From positions 9,972 through 30,023 of the forward strand of contig PMZP01000059.1 in assembly GCA_003170325.1 (NCBI GenBank): a stretch of 20,052 nt of DNA, in the 5' to 3' direction. The translations under genes and the position numbers were made by a program. The notes under the pieces were generated by a model. It had not been told where the DNA came from. It did not search any database and saw only the letters and a list, made by a program, of their open reading frames with translations. The stretch comes from Candidatus Tayloriibacteriota bacterium (GTDB taxonomy: Bacteria > Patescibacteriota > Minisyncoccia > Phycocordibacterales > PALSA-1337). Below are positions 6,069 through 12,731 of the stretch, piece by piece. The first letter of the stretch is position 1. Every line of letters begins with the position of its first letter.

Positions 6069-7307
6069 CTACACCTCTATCTTGAAATGCGCGCTCTTGA
6101 TGGCTTCGGCGATCTCTTTGCCTTTGAGGTTGAATGAGCGGTGGCCTTCCATGATGCCAGCCGGCGATTGGATGCGGAGGAGGTCGGAGTTGGGCGTGCT
6201 GTTCTGGTAGGAGACTACGGCATAGCCTTTCTTTTGCAGATCTTTGGCGGCATCGTCGAAGATGCTTTGGACATTCTTGGTGACGCGCTGGATGATCTGG
6301 GCACCGTCATCGATGGCGATAAGGTCCTGGTCGATCGGCAATCCGAGCAGAGCGCGGATGTGGGCTTCAAAGGTGGTCAAGCCGCGGACGCCCCTGGCGC
6401 GCGCCTGCTCTTGGAGCGTAGATTCGAAGGTCGCCGAAGCCGGCTGGCGGGCGTTGACTTCGATGAGGTACATCCGCTTGCTCTTTTCTTCACGGATGAA
6501 ATCGATGCCGAACAAGCCTTTCCAGCTGTCAGCTTGCATCTTTTGCCCGATCTCGGCAGTCATGGATTGGATCGTCTGGAAGTCGCCGGCGGAGAGAAGC
6601 GAGCGAGCCGCGCCCCAGTCGTTGCCGATGGTACTGAATTCATTGTCCGTGAATGGCGAGAGGCCGGTGATCTGATAACTCACGTTGCCCATGAGTAGGC
6701 GTTCCGGAGTTACCACCACATTGACCGTGAATGAAGGACCGTCGACGAAATTGGTTATGCGGGCCATGCGCTCGGGGAACTTTTCCTGGATAGCGCGCAG
6801 ATCTTCCGGTTTGCGGATGAGGATGGTGCCGTCGCCGGTATGGCCGTGGGCCCACTGGATGATGAAAGGCGCCTCGCTCTTCCAAGTGATGAATTTGGCG
6901 ACCTTGGCGGCGTGCGGCGGCAGATATCTTTGGCCGACCGTTCCCAGCCAGCGGATCTGCGATAATTTATTTTCCACGCGTTCGGAGATGTTCGCCGGCG
7001 GATTCAGGAGCTTCCAATGGTTGGAGTTGGCGGCGGTCTCCACACGCAGGGTGTTCTTGAAGACCAAGAGGCGCGAATCGTCGCGGAGGAGCTTCGATGT
7101 TTCCGGACGATTCAAGAGGTCAGTGGTGCCGAGAAGCTCGGCTTTCGGGCTCTTCACCAGGGTGATGAAATCGGGGTATTGCTTCTTGACGGTCAGGCCA
7201 TAAGGCGTTTCATTGGAGACTATCTGGTAGTTCTCGCCGGGGGCCGTGCCCAAAGCCCGTTCTATTTCCCGGCTGACATATATGATCTTTAGAGCGTTTG
7301 AGGCCAT
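6069..7307 (-). CDS. ATP-grasp superfamily ligase
   Basis: This 412-residue protein has an ATP-grasp core. A glycine-rich loop H-G-H-T-G-D-G-T-I-L-I (154-164) fits the lid over ATP. F-V-D-G-P-S-F-T-V-N-V (187-197) fits the strand before the substrate site, and G-L-F-G-I-D-F-I (264-271) with Y-L-I-E-V-N-A-R-Q-P (280-289) gives the Mg-binding Glu and Asn. ATP-grasp enzymes join a carboxylate to an amine or thiol through an acyl phosphate; D-Ala-D-Ala ligase, RimK and LysX are examples. It does not read as a typical Ddl, so the substrate is open. It is the first gene of the five-gene wall operon, and the ATG at 7307 lies 7 nt after a good -10. Confidence 0.75.
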   Translation of the reverse strand: MASNALKIIYVSREIERALGTAPGENYQIVSNETPYGLTVKKQYPDFITLVKSPKAELLGTTDLLNRPETSKLLRDDSRLLVFKNTLRVETAANSNHWKLLNPPANISERVENKLSQIRWLGTVGQRYLPPHAAKVAKFITWKSEAPFIIQWAHGHTGDGTILIRKPEDLRAIQEKFPERMARITNFVDGPSFTVNVVVTPERLLMGNVSYQITGLSPFTDNEFSTIGNDWGAARSLLSAGDFQTIQSMTAEIGQKMQADSWKGLFGIDFIREEKSKRMYLIEVNARQPASATFESTLQEQARARGVRGLTTFEAHIRALLGLPIDQDLIAIDDGAQIIQRVTKNVQSIFDDAAKDLQKKGYAVVSYQNSTPNSDLLRIQSPAGIMEGHRSFNLKGKEIAEAIKSAHFKIEV

Positions 7308-7314
7308 GAATCAC

Positions 7315-7343
7315 AGTCTATAGATATAACTCATAATGGTCAA
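7315..7343 (-). promoter_or_regulatory. Promoter of the wall-precursor operon (TTGACC-17-TAGACT)
   Basis: On the minus strand TTGACC (7338-7343) and TAGACT (7315-7320) are separated by exactly 17 bp. The ATG at 7307 starts 7 nt beyond the -10, so the operon mRNA probably starts at its first codon. Confidence 0.65.
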
Positions 7344-7380
7344 TGCATCCCCTCGATTTGCGGACAAAATCAAAATCATG

Positions 7381-7389
7381 TGGTAATGT
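7381..7389 (+). promoter_or_regulatory. Extended -10 element for rsmI
   Basis: TGG-TAATGT ends 6 nt before the rsmI ATG. The upstream -35 is weak (GGACAA 16 bp away). Again there is no room for a ribosome-binding site. Confidence 0.45.
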
Positions 7390-7395
7390 GATTTT

Positions 7396-8088
7396 ATGGC
7401 ATCGCTTTATATCGTAAGCACTCCCATCGGCAACCTCGAAGACATCACCCTTCGGGCTTTAGAGACCCTGAAGAAAGTCGATCTGGTGCTTTGCGAAGAT
7501 ACGCGTGTCACTAAGAGATTGTTCGCCCGCCACAGCATTTCAACTCGCACTCTTTCTTACCATGCGCATAGCAAGCTCTCTCGGACTGGCGAAATCATTC
7601 AAATGCTCAAAGAAGGGAAGAACATCGCTCTTGTATCTGATGCCGGTACGCCTTGTATTTCCGATCCGGGGGCGGAATTAGTAAGACATGTACGTGAATT
7701 ATTGGCAATGGAGCTGGCCGCCGGCACAATTAGGATCGAATCGATCCCCGGACCATCGGCTTTGACGGCGGCTCTTTCCATCGCCGGCGTTCCTTGCGCC
7801 GATTTCACATTCTTGGGCTTTCTTCCGCATAAGAAGGGAAGGCAGACCTTATTCAAAGAGATCGCGGAGTCGGAACGTACCGTCGTTTTCTACGAGTCGC
7901 CGCATCGGATAATGAAGACGCTTGAATCATTGGAGGATGACGGCAAAAAACAAGTAACGATCTGTCGCGAATTGACGAAGATCTTTGAGGAGGTTGCGAG
8001 CGGCACAGCTCGAGAGGTAAAGATCTACTTTCAATCGCATCCCGACAAAGTCAGAGGGGAATTTGTGGTGATCGTGTCGGAGTTCTGA
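7396..8088 (+). CDS. rsmI: 16S rRNA (cytidine-1402 2'-O) methyltransferase
   Basis: RsmI methylates the 2'-O of C1402 in 16S rRNA at the ribosomal P site, using SAM. The 230-residue protein shows the tetrapyrrole-methylase-like pattern of the family: S-T-P-I-G-N-L-E-D-I-T near residue 8, C-E-D-T-R near 33, V-S-D-A-G-T-P-C-I-S-D-P-G around 75-90, I-P-G-P-S-A-L around 115, F-L-G-F-L-P-H-K-K-G-R near 140, and E-S-P-H-R-I near 166. It ends right after R-G-E-F-V-V-I-V and so lacks the extra C-terminal segment of the ~286-residue E. coli protein. It is divergent from the wall operon with 88 bp between the two start codons. Confidence 0.95.
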   Translation: MASLYIVSTPIGNLEDITLRALETLKKVDLVLCEDTRVTKRLFARHSISTRTLSYHAHSKLSRTGEIIQMLKEGKNIALVSDAGTPCISDPGAELVRHVRELLAMELAAGTIRIESIPGPSALTAALSIAGVPCADFTFLGFLPHKKGRQTLFKEIAESERTVVFYESPHRIMKTLESLEDDGKKQVTICRELTKIFEEVASGTAREVKIYFQSHPDKVRGEFVVIVSEF

Positions 8089-8093
8089 TTAAC

Positions 8094-8121
8094 AAAAAAA
8101 GCACTGGAAACTCTCCAGTGC
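8094..8121 (-). terminator. Intrinsic terminator of the 8128-8589 gene
   Basis: On the minus strand GCACTGG-AGAGTTT-CCAGTGC forms a perfect 7-bp stem followed by seven T residues (8094-8100), beginning 6 nt after the TGA. On the plus strand there is no T-run after the stem, so it serves the minus-strand gene, though the hairpin also lies just past the rsmI stop. Confidence 0.9.
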
Positions 8122-8127
8122 CGTGAT

Positions 8128-8589
8128 TCAGATATGTGTCTGGATATGATCTAACATCTTTTCTATTTCCGCCAAGTCGTTCGGTCGGAGCGAAAGAATG
8201 GCCGTATGTCCGCCTACCGATTGGATGCCTAAGAGATCATTTGCCGGGAAGTCCCAGATGATCCGTCGTGGCCCGGGTAATCTGAACGGTCGAAGTTCAG
8301 CCGACACTTCGTATTTGCCGAGAGTCCAGTCTAGTTTGCAGAGCGCGTTTCCCGGATCCTGCGGGTCCATGGGCACGATCAGACGTTCCGTCAGTCGAAT
8401 CAGGGGATTGATGATCACTTCGCAGAAATCGTTGCTGATGCGCAATACTTTATTGCGATCTGCCCAGTCAGTGTCCAATCGCCCGATGAAGAGGAGCGTG
8501 CCTGGTGCCTTGAGCCGTATGACAGTCGAACTGTCAATGTACGGCTCGAGATCTTCCTTAAGGAGTGTTTCAAGCCGTACGTTTTTCAT
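8128..8589 (-). CDS. Hypothetical protein, 153 residues
   Basis: I do not recognise this protein. It has no signal peptide or membrane helix and alternates short hydrophobic strands with charged turns (for example L-L-F-I-G-R-L-D near residue 33 and C-E-V-I-I-N-P-L near 57), suggesting a mostly beta globular fold. The C-terminus L-R-P-N-D-L-A-E-I-E-K-M-L is probably a helix. Start choice: a GTG at 8610 is in frame, but the -10 element is only 1 nt upstream of it, so the ATG at 8589 is preferred; an AGGA lies 12 nt before that ATG. The gene is single, with its own promoter and a strong intrinsic terminator, and lies back to back with the 8672 gene. Confidence 0.7.
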   Translation of the reverse strand: MKNVRLETLLKEDLEPYIDSSTVIRLKAPGTLLFIGRLDTDWADRNKVLRISNDFCEVIINPLIRLTERLIVPMDPQDPGNALCKLDWTLGKYEVSAELRPFRLPGPRRIIWDFPANDLLGIQSVGGHTAILSLRPNDLAEIEKMLDHIQTHI

Positions 8590-8611
8590 ATTTGTTCTTT
8601 TTCCTGGCACT

Positions 8612-8639
8612 ATCCTATCACTTCGCGCTATATTCGCAA
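8612..8639 (-). promoter_or_regulatory. Promoter of the 8128-8589 gene (TTGCGA-16-TAGGAT)
   Basis: On the minus strand TTGCGA (8634-8639) and TAGGAT (8612-8617) are 16 bp apart. The ATG at 8589 is 22 nt past the -10, so this gene has a short leader, unlike most others here. The -35 occupies the same bases as the likely -35 of the opposite promoter. Confidence 0.5.
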
Positions 8640-8662
8640 GCTCATATATCCTCTGCTATAAT
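8633..8662 (+). promoter_or_regulatory. Promoter of the 8672-10173 gene pair (TTCGCA-18-TATAAT)
   Basis: A TGC-extended TATAAT (8657-8662) ends 9 nt before the ATG at 8672. The -35 TTCGCA (8633-8638) is weak, and the extended -10 probably compensates. Confidence 0.55.
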
Positions 8663-8671
8663 GTGAACACC

Positions 8672-8902
8672 ATGTCCAAACGTCAGGTTCTCATGCTCAT
8701 CGGAGTGATCGTCATCGTGATCCCGTTTCTCGGCTTCCCGATTAATTTGAAGTGGTTTCTCGAGGTCGTCTGCGGATCGCTTGTGGCGGCGATCGCGTAT
8801 TCTATGGCACCAAAAATCAAGCCGATCGTTCCGGCCGATCTGCCTTTCAGCGAGCACAAATCTAACAGTATTACCAATCCAAACCCGACTGACCAAAAAT
8901 GA
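8672..8902 (+). CDS. Small two-helix membrane protein
   Basis: This 76-residue protein has two predicted transmembrane helices, about residues 7-22 and 28-46, and a polar Pro/Asn/Ser-rich tail. The two helices are joined by a short loop (F-P-I-N-L-K). No family is recognised. The frame is open further upstream, but the TATAAT at 8657-8662 places the start of the message at the ATG at 8672. Its TGA overlaps the ATG of the DUF4015 gene by 4 nt, which implies translational coupling and a shared role at the membrane. Confidence 0.7.
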   Translation: MSKRQVLMLIGVIVIVIPFLGFPINLKWFLEVVCGSLVAAIAYSMAPKIKPIVPADLPFSEHKSNSITNPNPTDQK

Positions 8903-10173
8903 GCATCCGGTGGCGCAATATGGGAGCAACCCGCATCTTGGCGATATTGCTTGGCGCCACCCTGATCATCGGTCTATGCGTGGTCGCCTCATTTTTCTTA
9001 TCATCCGGGAGCACCGCTTATTCTACCGGTCTTGCGGAAGTCGCCACAACGACTTCGGACGATCCGATCCAGTCTCATGCGGTTGTGAAGAGCGAAGTCT
9101 ATCATTTGGTTACACCCGATCCACTCAAAGCCGTGTATCTCACCAGTTGGGCGGCTGGCAATAAGAAATTCCGTGCGGAGCTTTCCAGCTTGGCCTCTTC
9201 GACGGAAGTGAATGCCGTGGTCATCGACGTAAAGGATTACACCGGCCGCATCAGCTTCCGAGTGGATGACCCGGAATTGCAAGCTATCGGCTCGTCCGAA
9301 AATCGTATTCCGGATATAAAGGAATATATAAAGAGCCTGCATGAACAGGGCGTATATGTCATCGGTCGGATATCCTCTTTCCAGGATTCGTATCTCATCA
9401 AGGGCCATCCAGAATGGGCGGTCAAAACCAAAGAGGGCGGAGTTTGGGCTGATTATAAAGGGGTAAAATGGCTCGATCCGGGAGCTCAACCGGTCTGGGA
9501 TTATCTAGTCGCTATCGGCAACGAAGCATATGCGGATGGTTTTGACGAACTGAATTTCGATTATATCCGTTATCCTTCTGACGGCAATATGCAAGATATC
9601 GCCTATTCTTGGAGCGAGGGGCGCACTCGTGAAGAAGTCATGCGTTCATTTTTCCTCTATCTGCGCGAACAGTTCGCTTCGACCAGCGTGCCATTGTCCG
9701 TAGATCTGTTCGGTCTGACCACCAGTGCCGAAGGAGACTTGGGCATCGGCCAGAATATACTCGATGCTCTGCCATACTTCGACTACGTCTCTCCCATGGT
9801 CTATCCTTCCCATTTCGCCAACGGTTTTCTTGGTTTCGCCAAGCCAGCCCAGCATCCATATGATGTGGTGAAATATTCTATGGGCAAAGCCATCGTCAAG
9901 GCCGAAGCGACGACGACCCGTGATCAGGATCAAGGCCTAGAAGAGATCGCTTCGACCACGCCGCAACTATATACCAAGACTGCTTATGATAAGAATAAAT
10001 TGCGGCCCTGGCTGCAGGCATTCGATCTTGGAGCTATCTACACTCCGGCCATGATTCGTTCCCAAATGCAGGCAACATATGATTCGGGTCTGACTAGCTG
10101 GATGCTCTGGGACGCGGCGAGCGTCTATGATCCGCAGGCGCTTATGCCGAAAAATGATGCGAGCTTGCATTAA
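8899..10173 (+). CDS. Putative glycoside hydrolase, DUF4015-type TIM barrel, membrane-anchored
   Basis: This 424-residue protein starts with a signal anchor (hydrophobic residues about 12-35) and a short Ser/Thr linker. From about residue 75 it follows the DUF4015 putative glycoside hydrolase pattern: N-A-V-V-I-D-V-K-D-Y-T-G near 104, Y-V-I-G-R-I-S-S-F-Q-D near 152, H-P-E-W-A-V-K near 171, W-L-D-P-G near 192, and F-D-E-L-N-F-D-Y-I-R-Y-P-S-D-G near 216-230, with acidic residues that suit the active site. Then come V-D-L-F-G-L-T near 270 and Y-V-S-P-M-V-Y-P near 295. The family is related to alpha-amylase-type barrels but its substrate is not established. It would act outside the membrane, perhaps on the cell's own glycan. 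Confidence 0.85.
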   Translation: MSIRWRNMGATRILAILLGATLIIGLCVVASFFLSSGSTAYSTGLAEVATTTSDDPIQSHAVVKSEVYHLVTPDPLKAVYLTSWAAGNKKFRAELSSLASSTEVNAVVIDVKDYTGRISFRVDDPELQAIGSSENRIPDIKEYIKSLHEQGVYVIGRISSFQDSYLIKGHPEWAVKTKEGGVWADYKGVKWLDPGAQPVWDYLVAIGNEAYADGFDELNFDYIRYPSDGNMQDIAYSWSEGRTREEVMRSFFLYLREQFASTSVPLSVDLFGLTTSAEGDLGIGQNILDALPYFDYVSPMVYPSHFANGFLGFAKPAQHPYDVVKYSMGKAIVKAEATTTRDQDQGLEEIASTTPQLYTKTAYDKNKLRPWLQAFDLGAIYTPAMIRSQMQATYDSGLTSWMLWDAASVYDPQALMPKNDASLH

Positions 10174-10192
10174 TTGAAATACGTGGTAGCAT
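10165..10192 (+). promoter_or_regulatory. Possible promoter (TTGCAT-16-TAGCAT)
   Basis: TTGCAT (10165-10170) and TAGCAT (10187-10192, with a TGG extension) are 16 bp apart. Initiation would fall near 10199-10201, just before the first stem (CCCGG at 10205) of the structured region. The element overlaps the 3' end of the DUF4015 gene. Confidence 0.4.
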
Positions 10193-10283
10193 TTGTAACC
10201 AGATCCCGGCAGTGTGCGTTTGGATAACGCGCATGTTTCCTCAAACCGGGCGTTCTTAATTCGGTTTAGATAAACATCAATAA

Positions 10284-10529
10284 ATGTCAGGAAAATCTGT
10301 CAGTATGTTGGCCGTTTCCAGCATAGGAAATGGGAAAGTGGTTGGTTGTGCCTCAATTGCCGCGATTCTCGGCAATCAGAAAATTAGGCAGCCAAACCAA
10401 CAGGAACTAACTGAGCTGAACAATAGGCGCGCGAAGGCACGCCAAGCTCTAGTTGTGGCTTTCGACACTGTGGATGGCGCATTCGAGCGCCGCCTGTCGG
10501 AAGACGCCGTGAAGACCTGCGGTAGTTAG
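10284..10529 (+). CDS. Possible small protein, 81 residues (may be non-coding)
   Basis: An ATG-to-TAG frame of 81 codons. The N-terminal third is mildly hydrophobic and Gly/Ala/Ser-rich; the rest, from about residue 40 (E-L-T-E-L-N-N-R-R-A-K-A-R), looks like charged amphipathic helix. Third-position composition resembles neighbouring genes, which favours coding. Against it, no Shine-Dalgarno precedes the ATG, no -10 lies at the 6-9 nt distance typical here, no family is recognised, and the same bases form several nested inverted repeats. It stands alone between the DUF4015 gene and the ATPase gene. Confidence 0.4.
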   Translation: MSGKSVSMLAVSSIGNGKVVGCASIAAILGNQKIRQPNQQELTELNNRRAKARQALVVAFDTVDGAFERRLSEDAVKTCGS

Positions 10530-10584
10530 TGATCAACAACAGACGTTAGATTTGAACCAGCTACTGGAAGAAGCTGTATCGTTT

Positions 10585-10611
10585 GCCCCCGCTCATCTTT
10601 GAGACGGGGGC
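10585..10611 (+). terminator. GC-rich hairpin, probable terminator
   Basis: GCCCCCG pairs with CGGGGGC, and an inner CTCA/TGAG extends the stem to 11 bp with one bulged A and a TCTT loop. The downstream tract (ATTCACTTTT) is only weakly T-rich. It would end transcripts from the 10200-10580 region before the next promoter. Confidence 0.6.
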
Positions 10612-10628
10612 ATTCACTTTTAAGAATG

Positions 10629-10637
10629 TGCTATAAT
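10629..10637 (+). promoter_or_regulatory. Extended -10 (TGC-TATAAT) for the VirD4-like gene
   Basis: A consensus TATAAT at 10632-10637 with a TGn extension lies 22 nt before the ATG at 10660. The predicted leader is about 15 nt and contains no clear ribosome-binding site. No good -35 is visible. Confidence 0.6.
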
Positions 10638-10659
10638 TTAACAAAATCGCATCAATCTA

Positions 10660-12711
10660 ATGGACGAGAATCGCATCACATATTTCGCCGAGACAGATGC
10701 CCGGAACAAGCGGGTGAAGTTCGGCATCAAAGCCAAGGATCGCACCCGGCACGTCTATGTCATCGGAAAGACCGGCATGGGCAAGTCCACTATGTTGGAG
10801 AACATGGCTGTTCAAGACATCCAGAATGGCGAAGGTATCTGCTTCATCGACCCGCACGGCAAGACCGCCGACCTACTCCTCGAATACGTTCCCAAAGAGC
10901 GCATCCGCGACGTCATCCACATCGCGCCTTTCGACGTGGAGTTCCCGATCTCATTCAATGTCCTGGAGAGCGTCGACCCAGAGAAAAGGCACTTGGTCGT
11001 CTCGGGATTGATGAGCACTTTCAAGAAGATCTGGGAAGACGCTTGGTCGGCCCGAATGGAATATATCCTGACCAATACTTTGCTGGCATTGCTCGAGGCC
11101 AAAGATAGCACGCTTCTAGGTGTGAATAGGATGCTGTCTGATAAAGAATACCGCAAAGAGATCGTGTCGCAGATCCAAGACCCCTCGGTCAGAACTTTCT
11201 GGACCAAGGAGTTCGCAAATTATACCGAGCGCATGGCCGCCGAAGCGGTGCCGGCCATCCAGAACAAAGTCGGACAATTCACCGCCAATCCGCTCATCCG
11301 CAACATGATCGGCCAGCCACATTCCTCATTCGATTTTCGGGAGGCCATAGACCATAGAAAGATAATTATTATTAACCTCTCCAAGGGAAGGATCGGCGAC
11401 GAGAATATGAAGCTTCTCGGCGGACTCCTGGTCACCAAGATTTATCTGGCGGCAATGTCCCGAGCCGATACTCCCGACCGCGTCGCCCGCATGTTGCCGA
11501 ACTTCTATCTATTCGTGGACGAATTCCAGAACTTCGCTAACGCTTCTTTCGCCGACATCCTTTCCGAAGCCAGGAAATATAAGTTGAATCTGACCATAGC
11601 CCATCAATATATCGAGCAGATGGATGACATCGTGCGTCCGGCCGTCTTCGGCAACGTCGGTACCATGATCACTTTCAGAGTTGGGGCCACTGATGCTGAA
11701 GAATTGGAAAAAGAATTCTCTCCGCAGTTCGTCATAGAAGACCTAGTTAATCTTGGATTCACGCAGATCTACCTGAAGCTGATGATCGATGGGCTGACTT
11801 CTCCGCCTTTTTCCGCCGTCACTTTGCCGCCGATCGAGCATCCGGACGTTTCCTATGTGAAGGAGATCACTGATGCTTCTCGAGAGCAGTTCTCAAGGCC
11901 GCGAGCGGCGGTGGAAGAGGAGATCATCAAGTTCCATGAACCGGTAGCGAAGGTTGTCGCGCCAAGACTGGCTTCGTCGGCTTCAGTTTCGTCGGCGTCA
12001 GTTTCGTCGGCGTCGAATAGCTTGCCCGCTTCTCCAGCCGCTCCAGCACCTTCTCGTTCTCCTGTTTCCGAAACCCGGACGACCATAAAGCCGACTGTCA
12101 CATCAGCCGTTAAATCTGTTGTTGTGCCGACCGCAAAGCCGACTGTTAAACCATTCACGAATTTGAAAGAGACGATTGCCAAAGCGCAATTGAAACCGGA
12201 ACCGCTAAAACCTCTAGAAACGCCAGTCCCGCCGGCGATTAAAGCTCCACCTCCTTTGAAGCCATCAACGCCGTCCGCATCTGAAGTGAAGCCGATTAAG
12301 GCCCAGCCAGTGAAGGTCGAGCCCGTGAAGTCGGAACCGCCCAAGATACAATCCGTGCCTTTGTCTTCGCTCGCGCCCAAACCTCAACCGCTGCGGACTG
12401 ATCCCAAGGCGCGGTCACCCAAGAACGTCGCTGATTTGAGGAGCGCTCTGGCAGCGGTACTAGGGAAGTCGGGAGATGGTCCCAAAATGGGCGAAGCGGA
12501 CACGGGTAGAGAGAGCATTTCGCAGGCGGCGCGAAAACCGAGTTTGCCAAATACAAAAGGCGCCGCCGAGAATAGACAGCCGAGCCGACCGGTTTCCGCT
12601 GTAGTCGGCGAGGTTGATCGTGCTATCGATACCCGTGTCCGCGAAGCAAAAAATTATGAAACCAAAGAAGTCCCTGAAGACGTCCTCAAGAAGGTCTTGA
12701 AAGTCGACTGA
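10660..12711 (+). CDS. VirD4/TraG-like ATPase with long disordered tail
   Basis: This 683-residue protein has an FtsK/HerA-type ATPase core like type IV secretion coupling proteins: Walker A G-K-T-G-M-G-K-S-T at 36-44, then F-I-D-P-H-G-K near 65, Walker B F-V-D-E-F-Q-N-F at about 285-292, and a sensor-like A-H-Q-Y-I-E-Q near 313. No N-terminal membrane helices are present, unlike VirD4. From about residue 430 the chain becomes Pro/Ser/Lys/Val-rich, with an SSASV tandem repeat and many P-x-K-x-P units. Two helical segments survive in the tail, near N-V-A-D-L-R-S-A-L-A-A-V-L and at the end (E-V-P-E-D-V-L-K-K-V-L-K-V-D). Likely role: DNA or protein pumping linked to a pilus or uptake system. No conjugation genes are nearby. 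Confidence 0.8.
   Translation: MDENRITYFAETDARNKRVKFGIKAKDRTRHVYVIGKTGMGKSTMLENMAVQDIQNGEGICFIDPHGKTADLLLEYVPKERIRDVIHIAPFDVEFPISFNVLESVDPEKRHLVVSGLMSTFKKIWEDAWSARMEYILTNTLLALLEAKDSTLLGVNRMLSDKEYRKEIVSQIQDPSVRTFWTKEFANYTERMAAEAVPAIQNKVGQFTANPLIRNMIGQPHSSFDFREAIDHRKIIIINLSKGRIGDENMKLLGGLLVTKIYLAAMSRADTPDRVARMLPNFYLFVDEFQNFANASFADILSEARKYKLNLTIAHQYIEQMDDIVRPAVFGNVGTMITFRVGATDAEELEKEFSPQFVIEDLVNLGFTQIYLKLMIDGLTSPPFSAVTLPPIEHPDVSYVKEITDASREQFSRPRAAVEEEIIKFHEPVAKVVAPRLASSASVSSASVSSASNSLPASPAAPAPSRSPVSETRTTIKPTVTSAVKSVVVPTAKPTVKPFTNLKETIAKAQLKPEPLKPLETPVPPAIKAPPPLKPSTPSASEVKPIKAQPVKVEPVKSEPPKIQSVPLSSLAPKPQPLRTDPKARSPKNVADLRSALAAVLGKSGDGPKMGEADTGRESISQAARKPSLPNTKGAAENRQPSRPVSAVVGEVDRAIDTRVREAKNYETKEVPEDVLKKVLKVD
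11973..12017 (+). repeat. 15-bp tandem repeat, about 2.8 copies, encoding SSASV units
   Basis: TTCGTCGGCTTCAGT, TTCGTCGGCGTCAGT and TTCGTCGGCGTCGAA follow one another in frame. They encode A-S-S-A-S-V-S-S-A-S-V-S-S-A-S at the start of the disordered tail. Copy number of such a repeat could vary between strains. Confidence 0.8.
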
Positions 12712-12731
12712 AGGTGTGGAAGTATGAACAG

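Larger units (their letters stand above)
10200..10621 (+). ncRNA. Candidate structured RNA of about 420 nt, family unknown
   Basis: Between the promoter-like site and the GC-rich hairpin at 10585-10611 the plus strand folds by eye into consecutive nested stems. CCCGG/CCGGG (10205-10209, 10246-10250) encloses an 8-bp hairpin (10213-10220 with 10226-10233). GTTTCC pairs with GGAAAT (10314, 10326). GTTGGTT/AACCAAC (10341-10347, 10395-10401) encloses ATTGCCG/CGGCAAT (10356-10362, 10370-10376). AACTA/TAGTT (10405, 10450) encloses AGCT/AGCT and GGCG/CGCC. CTTTCGACA/TGTCGGAAG (10459-10467, 10495-10503) encloses GGCGC/GCGCC. It lacks the signatures of tmRNA, RNase P and SRP RNA. A small open frame covers part of the same bases, so coding is the competing reading. 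Confidence 0.4.

Noticed and set aside
6141..6698. 185-codon plus-strand open frame opposite the ATP-grasp gene
   Set aside because: It is a complementary-strand shadow; the minus frame has clear family motifs and a promoter.
8198..8671. N-terminal extension of the two-helix membrane protein
   Set aside because: The frame is open but lies antisense to the 8128-8589 gene, and the TATAAT promoter at 8657-8662 starts the message at the ATG at 8672.
10200..10621. tmRNA, RNase P RNA or SRP RNA
   Set aside because: No tRNA-like ends with a GGTTCGA-type T-arm on the plus strand, no RNase P core (GAGGAAAGTCC), and no SRP GGAAGGAAGCAGC-like loop. A GGTTCAAATC on the minus strand near 10548-10558 does not have pairing T-stem arms.
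11853..12380. 175-codon minus-strand open frame opposite the ATPase tail
   Set aside because: Gly/Thr/Ala-rich low-complexity mirror of the Pro/Ser-rich tail, with no independent support.
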